Under the pieces are notes generated by a model that worked only from the letters and a program-made list of their open reading frames with translations, did no database searches and was not told where the DNA came from. Position numbers and translations under genes: made by a program. 64,000 nucleotides of DNA. It comes from Capsicum annuum. Lineage: Eukaryota > Streptophyta > Magnoliopsida > Solanales > Solanaceae. Location: contig NW_025861591.1 of assembly GCF_002878395.1 (NCBI RefSeq), positions 134,486-198,485 of the forward strand. Reading direction: 5' to 3'. Below are positions 11,427 to 23,696 of the stretch, one piece after another; the first letter of the stretch is position 1; each line of letters starts with the position of its first letter.

Positions 11427-14364
11427 TGTAACACCCCGAATTTTACTAACTATATTTTTTTATCCCAAAAATGTCAAGTGCTAGCTTCTAAATTGAATGA
11501 TGTTGATTCCCTAAGGAATTTTCAAAATCTTCACTTTTGGTCATGTGGGAAATTCAATAAGCTTTCCATCAATATAAATTTCACCTAAATTTGATTACCG
11601 GGTTTCATGTTCCCATCATGAAACAGCACCATATTAGTCAGTGGCACACTGCGCCATAGGACAAAATGGCAATTTTCAAATTCTAGTAGGGTTCCGTGAT
11701 AGTGGTGCATCACTCTAAACTTCTAGATCACAAATGAAATGGAAACACGATCGCTCTACATTGTACCATCCCTCAATTTCCCAGTTGTCAAATTCCAGTG
11801 ACACGGCATGATAGCGCTAAGTCGCGCCAGCGGTCCAATTTGGGAAATTTTTTTTGAAATTGAAAGACACATCCAAGGTTAAAAGTGTCAATTTTCCACT
11901 TCTATTTAATCCCTTTAACACGAACTTCAGCTATTTGGAACCCAACATATACTAGTTTCTCTTAATTTTTTCTGAAGAACAAGCTAGGGTTTCAATTGCG
12001 GATTCAATTTCAAGAAAGTCTCTTTGTTAATCTTTGCTAAATCAAGAACTAAGGTCTGTCATGTATTGATTCATAGGTCTCTCTCACCCAAGAAGCTCAA
12101 GAATCTTTTTTCAAAATCCGAGATTTGGGTATTTTAGAAGGTTCATGATTCAAATTGAATTGAAATTCATGTTGATGATGTTGTGTGGTCTTGGTGCATG
12201 TTTTAAATTACATATTCCAATGATTGACCCTAGTATGTGATTATTTGAAAAATAATCATGATAAAGCCCCTTCAATTTACAAGTTGATTGATGTATCCTT
12301 AATTATTACATGTGTTGATGATTGTATAACTAAAGCATGCTCTCCACAAGTTTGAGCAAATGACTATGTGAATGAAAAATACCACACTGTTATGATATTG
12401 TGAAAACATTCCTGTATAAGTTATGTATGTAAAGTGTTTGATGAAATGTCTTATTCAACGGATTATATTGTTGATGTTAGTCATGTATTCAAGAATGTCA
12501 TGCCTTGTCAGTTTTCTTCCTTCGAGTCCTTGGGGTACTTGTACCCAAATAAAATATAGTTGTGTGCCTAGATTTAGTTTCACGTTTTCACAATATCCTC
12601 AGTCAAGCCATGATCCATAAAACTCAGTCAGTCATGTGACTCCGGAAATCTCAGTAATACAGTAATCTCAGTACAATTCCATCAGTTAATTCAATCCAGT
12701 TTAGTTCAATATTCCATGTTCAGATGAGGGTGTGATTCTTAGAAGTCATCCATGCATTGTAGAACTATGTAGCCAGCATAGCTTGAGACATCAACACTGT
12801 CAAATGAGGTTGATGAGGTGGATAAGCATTGTCAGATGAGGGCCCCACTATTCTCTTTTGAGGACTCTGTCAGATGAGGGTCACTCACAGCTTTTCCTTA
12901 CCAGTGGCATAGTATTGACACCCTTCTAATTGGGGTTACAAATTTGACCCGACCTGAGCCATAATGGCGTATTAGAGCATGTCAGTTCGATAACTACTTC
13001 CCGCAGTTTGAGTTATAGAATTAGGACTGTCAGATACAGTCATTCAGTCTCAGTAATAGGACTCAGATAGGTCTATAGAATTGAAGACTATCTGATGAAG
13101 TCAACTCAGATACAGTACGAAACTCAATAAGTTACATCAGATTGAGGAATGTCAGATATAGTCACTCATGCTATCAGTTATATAAGTCAATAGAAATCAG
13201 TTATCGGTCATGTTAGTTATCAGTAAATTTATGTTATCATGATTTCAGATATAGTTAATACATATTCATGCATTTATTCTCACATTCATATTAGTCAATT
13301 AGCCAGTATTGTTCATGCATTTGAACCCCATAGATTTAGCCTACCCTCCATACATACCAGTATATTCAAAGTACTGATGCGTTTGCGTAATGGTATCTTA
13401 TACCATAGGTTCAGAAGAACGAGCTCTAGATCATCAGTAGCATTCTAGTCATAGCAGTTAGAGTTAGCAGTTAGTCCTCATTGATTTAGGGCATGATCAT
13501 TTATTTATTATATCATTAAGTAATTTATTAGTCAGAGTTAGTTGGGAACATGCCCCAATCAACTCCTCATTCAGACAGTTCAGTTAGTTGGAGGCTTTCC
13601 ATACTATCATGTTTAGAATATCATGTTATTTCAGTTTAGTTTTGGGTATCTCATACCTCATTCAGATGTTATATCTTTATCAGTCATCTTATAGTCCTAA
13701 AGATTATGGCTTTTCAGTTCATTTTTTCACAATCATATAGTGTATTATGTTGTATACCAGTACAGATATTAGTCATGGGTTAGCTTGTGGTCCCTTAGGG
13801 TCATGAGCATCGTGTATCATTTCGGTTACTAGATCCAGGGTGTTACACACATTGTATCAGAGTCTAAGGTTCAATAGATTCCTAGGAAGTCTAAAATTCA
13901 CATCTAGTAGAATCTAGTAAATGGGTGTATAGCGCACACATTTATATATAGGAGGCTGCGAGGTGTTTTAGAAAAAGTTTCCTTTTTTTTCAGTATTTAT
14001 GTCGTGCGAGTAAGTATTAGCTCTATTAAACTCTCTGCCTAATCTAAGTTTTTGTTCCATTAGTAGAATATGACTCTAAAGAGGACTAAGCGAAGAAGAA
14101 TGGTAGACCATCCAGAACTCCAGCCCATCTAGCAAGATCCTCTGGATGAACACGTCTCTCATGCTGAGTTCAGAGCATCTTTCACCACCGTAGTTCATTC
14201 TGTGGTAGCCCAAAATGAATTCACAGCTGTTGATTCGGCCAATCTAGTGGCCAATACTACTGCTGCCTGGATTTTGTATATCACCCGAATGAACCCTCCA
14301 TCTTTTACTTGGTCTAAGTCAGTTGAGGACCCCTGGAGTTTCTTGATTAGGTGTAGAAAATTAA
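11427..14364 (+). mobile_element. Array unit 4 (full-length class)
   Basis: LTR 11427-13847, interior 13848-14364. The LTR starts with the intact TGTAACACCCCG. Small deletions lie near 11604 and near 12719, the latter removing about 70 bp including the first CTGTCAGATGAGGG copy. The PBS at 13852-13863 is TTGTATCAGAGT. Confidence 0.87.
14070..14364 (+). pseudogene. gag: Truncated gag, unit 4
   Basis: ATG at 14070 after TTAGTAGAAT. The Gag N-terminal frame has TAG at codon 21 and ends at the LTR boundary at 14365. Residues like HAEFRASFTT and the RMNPPSFT segment identify it. Confidence 0.8.
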
Positions 14365-16700
14365 TGTAATACCCTGAAGTTACTTAACTATACTTTTTTA
14401 TTCCTAATAATGTCAAGTACTAGCTCTTTTTAGTCCGATAGCCTGGTAAGAATTTATGTCTATTTCAAGTTCCTATCGTAAAATAGCGTCATATTAGTCA
14501 AGGGCGCGCCACACCACAGGAGAAAATGCAAAGTGTCAAATTCCAATTTGGGTCCACAATAATGGTGCATCACTCTAAACTTCTAGGTCACAAATGAAGT
14601 GGAAACGCGATAACTTCGCATTGTGCCATCTTTTTATTTCCCAGTTGCTAAATTATAGTGACATGGCGCAGCAGCCCCAAGTCGCGCCAGGGGTCCAGTT
14701 TGGGAAATTTTACTAAAATTAAAAGATGTATACAGGGTTAAAAGGGTCAATTTCTCATCCCTATTTATTTTCTTTAACATAAGATTTAGCTATTTAGAAC
14801 CTAAAATACACCCATTTCTCTCAATTTTCTCTCTAGAACAAGCTAGGGTTTCAATTGGGGATTTAATTTCAAGAAAGTCTCTCCTTCAATCTTTTCTAAA
14901 TCAAGAACTAATGTATGTCATGTGTTGATTCATGGGTATTTCTCACCCAAGAATCTCAAGAATCTCTTTTCAAAATCTAAGATTTGGGTATTTGTGAATG
15001 TTCATGATTCAAATTGAATTGAAATTCAGGTTCATGATGTTTTGTGATCTTGGTTCATGTTTTAAATTACATATTCCAATGATTGACCCTAGTATGTGAT
15101 GATTTGCATAATAATCATGATAAACCCTCTTCAATTTACAAGTTGATTGATGTATGCTTGATAATTACATGTGTTGATGATTGTATAACAAATCATGCTC
15201 TTTATATATTTGAAAAGATGCCTGTATGATTGAAAAATGCCATACTGGTATGATATTATGAAATCCCCATTCATGTGTATGTTGGGTATCTCAAGTTTTT
15301 AATGAAATGTCTTACTCAATGAATTATTTATTGTTGATGTTAGTCATTTATTCAAGAATGTCATGCCTTGTAAGTTTCCTTCCATCGAGTCCTGGAAGTA
15401 CTTGTACCCAAAAAAATATAGTTGTGTGCCTAGCTTTAGTGTCATGTTTTCACGATATCCTCTGTCAAGCCATGATCCATACAACCCAGTAAGTCATGTT
15501 ACTCAGGAAAGCTCAGTAATACAGTAATCTTAGTACTATTCCATTAGTCAATGGAACTTAGTTAATTTAGTCCAGTTAAGTAATCCATGTTCAATGTCTA
15601 TTAAGATGGGAGTTGAAATTAGCACCCAGTGAACCCAAGGATGATAACCCATATTGTTAGATGAGGGTATAATTCTTAGAAGTCATCTTTGCATGCTAGA
15701 ACTATGTATCCAGCATAGGTTGAGACATCAATAGTGTTAGATAGGTTCAGAAGAACGAGCTCCAGAGCATTAGTAGCATTCCAGTCTCATCAGTTAGAGT
15801 TAGTAGTTAGTCCACATCTCTCAAGGACTAGATCATTTATTTATTATCTTATTTAGTAATTTATTAGTCAAAGTTAGTTGGGTACATGCCCTATCAGCTG
15901 CTCATTCAGACAGTTCCGTTAGTTAGAGGCTTTCCAGACTATCATATTCCAACTATCATGTTATTTCAATTTTGTTTTGGGTATTTTATACCCCATTCAG
16001 ATGTTATACCTTTATTTGTTATCTTATAGTCTTGAGGCTTATAGCCTTTCTATTTATGTTCTCACAATCATATAGTATATTATGCAGTGTACAGGTACAG
16101 ATATCAGTCATAGGTTAGCTTGCGGTCCCTTTGGGGTCATGATCACCATGTAGTATTCCGAGTACCAGATCTAGGATTTTACAAACTTTGTATCATAGCC
16201 TAAGGTTCAACAGAGTCCTAGGAAGTTTGAAAGCCGCATCTAGTATAATCTTATGCATGGGTGTGTAGCGTGCCACACTTATGGATAGGAGGCTACAAGG
16301 GGTTTTAGGTAAAGTTACCCTTCTTTTAGTATTCCTGTCATGCAAGTAAGTATGAGCTCCAATAAAACTCTCTGCCTAATCCAAGTGTCTCTTTTGTTTG
16401 TAAAATATGCCTCTAAAGAGGACTAAGGGAAGAGGAATGGTAGACCAGCAAGAATCCCAGCCCATCTAGCCAGATCCTCTAGACGAACATGTCTCCCACG
16501 CTGAGTTCAGAGCAACTTTCACCACCATAGTTCATTCTGTCGTAGCCCAAATTGAATGCCCAGCTATTGTTTCAGCCAATACAGTGGTGAATACTGCTGC
16601 TGCCAGGAGTTGGGATTTCTCCTGAATTAACCCTTCATCTTTTACTAGGTCTAAGTCGAAAGAGGACCCTAGGGTTTCTTGATCTAGTGTAGAAAGTTGA
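14365..16700 (+). mobile_element. Array unit 5 with two internal LTR deletions
   Basis: LTR 14365-16183, interior 16184-16700. It has lost about 100 bp near 14427 and about 640 bp near 15741, where the TGTCAGATGAGGG region jumps directly to the GGTTCAGAAGAACGAGCTCC block. This explains the 2.3 kb unit length. The PBS at 16188-16199 is degraded to TTGTATCATAGC. Confidence 0.85.
16407..16700 (+). pseudogene. gag: Truncated gag, unit 5
   Basis: ATG at 16407 after GTAAAAT (acceptor-like TAG lost). TAG at codon 21, then the Gag N-terminal frame up to the LTR boundary at 16701. A small deletion lies in the SK.EDPR segment. Confidence 0.78.
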
Positions 16701-17674
16701 TGTAAAACCCCAAAGAAGCACAAGAATCTCTATTCAATATCCAAGATTTGGGTATTTATGAACGTTCATGATTCAAATTGAATTAAACTTCATGTTCATG
16801 ATGTTGTGTGGTCTTGGTTCATGTTTTAAATTACATATTACAATGAGTGACCCTAGTATGTAATGATTTGCAAAATAATCATAATATACCCTCTTTAATT
16901 TACAAGTTGATTGATGAATCCTTAATTATTATATGTGTCGATGATTGTATAACTAAAGCATGCTCTCCACATGTTTGAACAAATGCCTATGTGAATGAAA
17001 AATGCCATACTGGTATGATATTATGAAATCCACATTCATGTATAAGTTTTGTATATCAAGTGTTTGATGAAATATCTTAGTCAATCGATAATATATTGTG
17101 GATGTTAGTCATGTATTCAAGAATGTCATGCCTTATCAGTTTCCTTCCATCGAGTCCTTGGGGTGCTTGTACAAAAAAAGTATATAGTTATTGGCCTAGC
17201 TTTAGTTTCATGTTTTCACAATATCGAAAGTCAAGCCATGATCTATAGAACTCGGTCAGACATGTGACTCAGGAAAGCTCAGTCAAGTTTCCCTTCTTTT
17301 AGTATTCATGTCATGCGAGTGAGTATGAGCTCCAATTAGACTCTCTATCTAATCCATGTTTCTCATTCGATTGTAGAATATGCCTCTAAAATGGACTAAG
17401 GAAAGAGAAATGGTAGACTAGCCAGAACCCCAGCCCATCTAGCCAGAACCTCTAGATGAACACGTCTTCCACGCTGAGTTCAGAGTAGCTTTCACCACTG
17501 TAGTTCATTCTGTGGCAGCCTAAAATGAATTCCCAGCTGTTGTTTTGGCTAATCCAGTGGCCAATACTGCTGCTGCCAGGAATTGATATTTCACCCGAAT
17601 GAAGCCTCCAAATTTTACTAGGTCTGAGTCAGATGAAGACCCTAAGAGTTTCTTGATCAGGTGTAGAATGTTAC
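16701..17674 (+). mobile_element. Array unit 6: short (S) class, promoter region deleted
   Basis: The LTR 5' end (TGTAAAACCCC at 16701) is fused after about 11 bases to the block GAAGCACAAGAATCTC, removing about 560 bp with the promoter-like box and the donor-like site. The S-class junction follows at about 17284 (GAAAGCTCAGT|CAAGTTTCCC), skipping the rest of the LTR and the PBS. It carries S-class variants such as GAGTGACCCTAG and AATCCTTAATTATT. Confidence 0.83.
17380..17674 (+). pseudogene. gag: Truncated gag, unit 6
   Basis: ATG at 17380 after ATTGTAGAAT. Stops occur at codon 14 (TAG), codon 21 (TAG) and at the conserved Gln (TAA). The remnant ends at the LTR boundary at 17675. Confidence 0.78.
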
Positions 17675-20662
17675 TGTAATACACCAAAGTTTCCTGAATA
17701 TATTTTTTTCCCAAGAATTTCAAATTCTTGCTTCTAAATTGAATGATGTTTATTCCATGACGAATCTTCAATATTTTCACTATTGGTCATGTAGGAAATT
17801 CAATAATCTTTCCATCGATATAAAATTCACCTAAATTCGATAATCGAGTAAGAAGTTGTGACTATTTCAATTTCTCATCGTAAAATAGCGCCATATTAGT
17901 CAGTGGTTAGGAGAAAATGGCAATTGTCAAATTCCAGTAGGGTCCGCTAGAGTGGAACAGCAGTCTAAACTTTTAGGTTGCAAATGAAGTGGCAAGGTGA
18001 TGGCTCCGCATTGTGCCATCCCTCAATTTTCCAGTTGTCAAATTCCAGTGACATGATGCGATAGCACCAAGTTGCGCCAGGAGTCCAGTTTGGGCAATTT
18101 TTACTGAAAGTAAAAGATGCATGCAGGGTTAAAAATGTCAATTTCTCACCCCTATTTGATCCCTTTAACATAAGATTCAGCTATTTAGAACCCAAAATAT
18201 ACTAATTTCTCTCAATTTTCCATCAACAACAATCTAGGGTTTTATTTGGGGATTCAATTTCAAGAAAGTCTCTCCGTCAATCTTCGATAAATCTGGAACT
18301 AAGGTATGTCAAGTGTTAATTCATGGGTCTCTCTCACCTAAGAAGCTCAAGAATCTCTTTTCAAAATTCAAGATTTGGGTCTTTATGAAAGTTCATAATT
18401 CAAATTGATTTGAAATTTATGTTCATGAATTTATGTGGTCTTGGTTCATGTTTTCAATTTGATATTCCAATGATTAACCCAAGTATGTGATGATTTGCAT
18501 AATAATTATGATAAAACCCTTTCAATTTACAAGTTGTTTGATGTATCCTTGATTATTACATGTGTTGATGATTGTATAGCTAAAGCATGCTCTCCATATG
18601 TTTGATCAAATGCCTGTGTGAATGAAAAATGCCATACTGGTATGATATTATGAAATCCACTTTCATGTATAAGTTATGTATGTCAAGTGTTTGATAAAAT
18701 ATCTTTGTCAATGGATTATATATTTTTGATGCTAGTCATGTATTCAAGAATGTCATGACTTGTCAGTTTCCTTCCATCGAGTCCTAGAAGCACTTGTATC
18801 CAAAAAAAATATAGCTGTGTACCAAGCTCTAGTGTCATATTTTTACAATATCTTCAGTCAAGCCATGATCCATAGAACTCAGTCAGTCATGTAACTCAGG
18901 AAAGCTCAGTAATACAGTAATCTCAGTACTATTCTGTCAATCAATGGAACTCAGTTAATTTAATCCAGTTTATTTTAGTATTCTATGTTCAACGTCTATT
19001 TAGATAGGATTTGAAATAGCATCGAGTGAACCCAAGGATGGGAACATACACTGTTAGATGAGGGTGTGATTGTTAGAAGTCATCCTTGCATTCTAGAATT
19101 ATTAGCCAGCATAGGTTAAGACATCAACACTGTTAGATGAGGGTTGATGAGGTGCATAAGCACTGTAATATGAGGGTACCACCATTCTCTTTTGGGGATA
19201 CTATCCAATGTGGGTCACTCATAGCTTGTCCCTACCAGTGGCACGGTATTGACACCCTTCAAATTGGGGTTATAGATTGGAACCTAACTAAGCCATAATA
19301 GCGTATTAGGGGTCCCATATTTTTAGTTCTAAAATTAGGACTATCAGATACAGTTATTCAGTATCAGTAATAGAACTCACATAGTTCTACAGAATTCAAG
19401 AATGTCACATATAGAATACTTTGATGCAGTACGGAACTAAGCTAGTTCTATCATATTTAGGACTATCAGATATAGTCAATCATGCTATCAGTTATTTCAG
19501 TCATTAGAATTCAGTTATCAGTTATGTTAGTTATCAGTAAATTCATGTTATCATGATTTCAGATATAGTTACTAGGTATTTATGCATGTATTCTCATGTT
19601 CATATTAGTCAGTTAGCCAATATTGTTCATGCATATGAACTCTATGCATTTAGCCTACCTTTCATACATACCAGTACATTCAAAGTACTAATGCATTTTT
19701 GTTATGGTGTCTTATACCATAGGTTCAAAAGAACGAGCTCCAAAGCATCAGGAGTATTCAAGTCTCAGCAGTTAGAGTTAGCAGATAGTCCTCATCTCTC
19801 CAGGACATGATCATTTATTTATTATCTTATTAAGTAATTTATTAGTTGGAGTTAGTTGGGGACATACCCCATAAACTCCTTATTCAGACAGTTCAGTTAG
19901 TTAGAGGCTTTCCAAACTATCATGTTATTTTAGTTTTGTTTTGGGTATTTCATACCCCATTCAGATGTTATATCTTTATCAATTATCTTATAGTCTTGAA
20001 CCTTAAGGCCTTTCAGTTTATTTTTTCAAAATTAAACAGTATATTATATAGTATACAGGTACAAATATCAGTCATATGTTAGCTTATGGTCCTTCAGGGT
20101 CGTAAGCACCGTGTAGAATTCTGGGTACCAGATCCGGGGTGTTACAAACTTTGTATAAAAGCCAAAGGTTCAATAGAGTCCTAGGAAGTCTAAAAGCCGC
20201 ATCTAGTAGAATCTTATGCATCTTTGCATAGCGTGCAGTACTTATGGACAAGAGGTTTGGAGGTTTTTTAGGAAAATTTTCCCTTCTTTCAGTATTCATA
20301 TCGTATGAGTTAGTATGAGCTCCAATTAAACTCTCTGTCTAATCAAAGTTTCTCTTTCATTTGTAGAATATGCCTCCAAAGAGGCTAAGAAAAGATAATT
20401 GTAGACTAGCCAGAACCCCAGCCCATTTTGCCAAATTCATTAGATGAACACGTCTCCCATGTTGAGTTCAAAACAGCCTTCACCACTGTAGTTCATTCTA
20501 TGGCAGCCTAAAATGAATGCCCAACTATTGTTTCACTCAATCCAGTGGCCAATTCTGTAGATCCCAGGATTTAGGATTTCACCCGAATGAACCCTCGATC
20601 TTTTACTAGGTCTTAGTCAGATGAGGACCCCAGGAGTTTTTTGATTAGGTGTCAAAAGTTAC
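17675..20662 (+). mobile_element. Array unit 7 (full-length class)
   Basis: LTR 17675-20146, ending CCGGGGTGTTACA, which is the intact complement of the LTR start. Interior 20147-20662. Donor-like AAG|GTATGT at 18304, acceptor-like ATTTGTAG ending at 20366. The PBS at 20151-20162 is degraded. Confidence 0.87.
20370..20662 (+). pseudogene. gag: Truncated gag, unit 7
   Basis: ATG at 20370. A one-base deletion within the first ten codons shifts the frame. Codon 21 is TTG, not a stop, which is informative because most units have TAG here. TAA lies at the conserved Gln. It ends at the LTR boundary at 20663. Confidence 0.78.
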
Positions 20663-23600
20663 TGTAACACCCAGAAGTTTCCTAACTATATTTTTGTGTC
20701 CCAAGAATATCAAGTGCGAGTTTCTAAATTGAATGATGTTTATTATATCAGGAATTTTCAAGATTTTTAGTTTTGTTCCTGTTAGAAATTCAATAATATT
20801 TCCATCGACATAAAATTCACCTAAATCCGAAACCGGGTAAGAAGTTATGACTATTTCAAGTTCTCATAAAAAAAAAGTGCCATATTAGTAAGTGGCGCAC
20901 CGCGCCTCAGGAGAAAATGTCAATTATTAAATTTCAGGAGGGTCCACGATAGTAGCACATCACTCTAAACTTATAGGTCATAAATGAAGTAGCAAAGCAA
21001 GGGCTCCGCATTGTGCCATCCCTAAATTTTCCAGTTGTCAAATTCTAGTGACACGGTGCGATAGCGCCATGTTGCGAGGGGTCCAGTATGGAAAAATTTT
21101 CTGAAATTAAAAGATGCATATAGGGTTAAAAATGTCAATTTCTCACCCTTATTTGATCCCTTTAACACGAGATTCAGCTACTTACAACCCAAAATTTACT
21201 AGTTTCTCTCAATTTTCTCTCAAGAACTAGCTAGGGTTTTAATTAGGGAATCAATTTCAGGAAATTCTTTCTGTCAATCTTCGCTAAATCAGGAACTAAG
21301 GTATGTCAAGTATTAATTCATAGGTCTCTCTCACCTAAGAAGCTCAACAATCACTTTTTAAAATTCAAGATTTGGGTTGTTGTGAATGTTCATGATTCAA
21401 ATTGAATTGAAATTCATGTTCATGATGTTCTATGCTCTTGGTTCATGTTTTAAATTACATATTCCAATGATTAACCCAAGTATGTGATGATTTGAATAAT
21501 AATCATGCTAAAACCACTTTAATTTACAAGTTTTTTAATGTATTCTTGATTATTACATGTGTTGATGATTGTATAACTAAAGCTTGCTCTCCACATGTTT
21601 GAACAAATGCCTGTGTGTATGAAAAATGTCATACTGGTATGATATTATGAAATCCACATTCATGTATAAGTTATGTATGTCAAGTGTTTGATGAAATGTC
21701 TTAGTCAATGGATTATATATTTTTGATGTTCGTCATGTATTCAAGAATGTCATGCCTTGTCAGTTTCCTTCCATCGAGTCCTAAGGGCACTTGTACCTAA
21801 AAAAAATATAGTTGTGTGCCTAGCTTTAATGTCATGTTTTCATGATATCCTCTGTCAAGCCATGATCTTTAGAACTCGGTCAGTCATGTGACTCTAGATA
21901 GCTCAGTAATAAAGTAATCTCAGTACTATGCCATCAATCAATGGAACTCAGTTAATTTAATCCAATTTATTTTAGTATTCTATGTTCAACGTCTATTTAG
22001 ATAGGAGTTGAAATTTGCATCAAGTGAATCCGAGAAAGGGAACATACACTGTCAGATTAGGGTGTGATTCTTAGAAGTCATTGTTACATTCTAGAAATAT
22101 GTATCCAGCATAGGATAAGACATCAACACTGTTATATGAGGGTTGATGAGGTCGATAAGCACTGTACTATAAGGACCCCACCATTCTCTTTTAGGGACAC
22201 TGTCCGATGTAGGTCACTCATAGCTTGTCCTTACCAGTGGCACAGTATTTACACCCTTCAAATTAGGGTTATAGATTGGACCCCAACTTAGCCATAGTAG
22301 CATATTAGGGGCATATCGGCTAGATAACTACTTCCCACAGTTTTTGTTATAGAATTAGGATTATCAGATACAGTTATTGAGTATCAGTAATACAACTCAG
22401 ATAGTTCTACAGAATTTAGGAATGTCACATACATTCTACTCTGATACAGTACGAAACTCAGCTAGTTCTATCATAATTAGGACTATCAGATATAGTCAAT
22501 CATGCTATCAGTTATATCAGTCATTAGAATTCAGTTATCACTTATGTTAGTTATAAGTAAATTCATTTTATCACGATTTTAGATATAGTTACTATATATT
22601 TATGCATGTATTCTCATGTTCATACTATTCAGTTAGCCAGTATTGTTCATGCATATGAACTCCATGCATTTAGCCTACCTTTCATACATACCAGCACATT
22701 CAAAGTACTGATGCATTTTTGTTATGGTGTCTTATACCATACGTTCAGAAGAATGACCTTAAGAGAATCAGTAGCATTCCCGTCTCAGCAGATAGAGTTG
22801 GCAGTTAGTCCTTGTCTCTCGAGGAAATGACTATTTATTTATTATCTTATTAAGTAATTTATTAGTCGGAGTAAGTTGGGGACATACCTCATCAACACCT
22901 TATTCAGACAGTTCAGTTAGTTAGATGCTTTCCAAACTATCATGTTCAAACTATTTTGTAATTTTAGTTTTGTTTTTCGTATTTCATACCCCATTCAGAT
23001 GTTATATCTTTATCAATTATCTTACAGTTTTGAATCTTAAGGTCTTTTAGTTCATTTTTCAAAATTATACAGTATATTATGTAGTATATAGGTATAGATA
23101 TCAGTCATCGGTTATCTTGTGGTCCCTCAGGGTCATGAGCACCGTGTAGCATTCTGGGTACAAGATCTGGGGTGTTACAAATTTCGTATCATGGCCTAAG
23201 GTTTAATAGAGTCCTAGGAAGTCTAGAAGCCGCATCTAGTAGAATCTTGTGCGTCTGTACTTAGCGTGCCATACTTATGGAAAGGAGGTTGGGAGATTTT
23301 TAGGAAAAGTTTCCCTTCTTTCAGTATTCATGTCGTGTGAGTGAGTATGATCTCCAATTAAACTCTCTGTCTAATTAAAGTTTCTCTTTCATTTGTAGAA
23401 TATGCCTCCAAAGAGGACTATGGAATGAGAAATGGTAGACTAGCCCAAACCCCAGCCCGTCCTGCCAGATTCTCTAGATGAACACGTCTCCCACACTGAG
23501 GCCAAAATAGCTTTCACCACCATAGTTCATTCTGTGGCAGCCTAAAATGAATGCCCAACTGTTGTTTCGGCCAATCTAGTGGCCAATACTGCTGCTCCTA

Positions 23601-23696
23601 GGATTTGTGATTTCACCCGCATGAACCCTCCAACTTTTACTAGGTCTTGGTCAGATGAGGACCCGAGGAGTTTTTTGATTAGGTGTAGAAAGTTAC
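20663..23696 (+). mobile_element. Array unit 8 (full-length class)
   Basis: LTR 20663-23179 starts TGTAACACCCAG and ends GGGGTGTTACA. Interior 23180-23696. Donor-like G at 21301, acceptor-like ATTTGTAG ending at 23398. The PBS region (23184-23195) reads TCGTATCATGGC, three mismatches. Confidence 0.87.
23402..23696 (+). pseudogene. gag: Truncated gag, unit 8
   Basis: ATG at 23402 after ATTTGTAGAAT. TGA at codon 9, CTG (sense) at codon 21, and TAA at the conserved Gln. It ends at the LTR boundary at 23697. Confidence 0.78.

Noticed and set aside
16532..16723. Repeated open frames on the minus strand across gag (for example 16532, 17520, 32684)
   Set aside because: They are antisense to the gag remnants and recur because the array recurs. 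They show no domain and cross the gag/LTR join.
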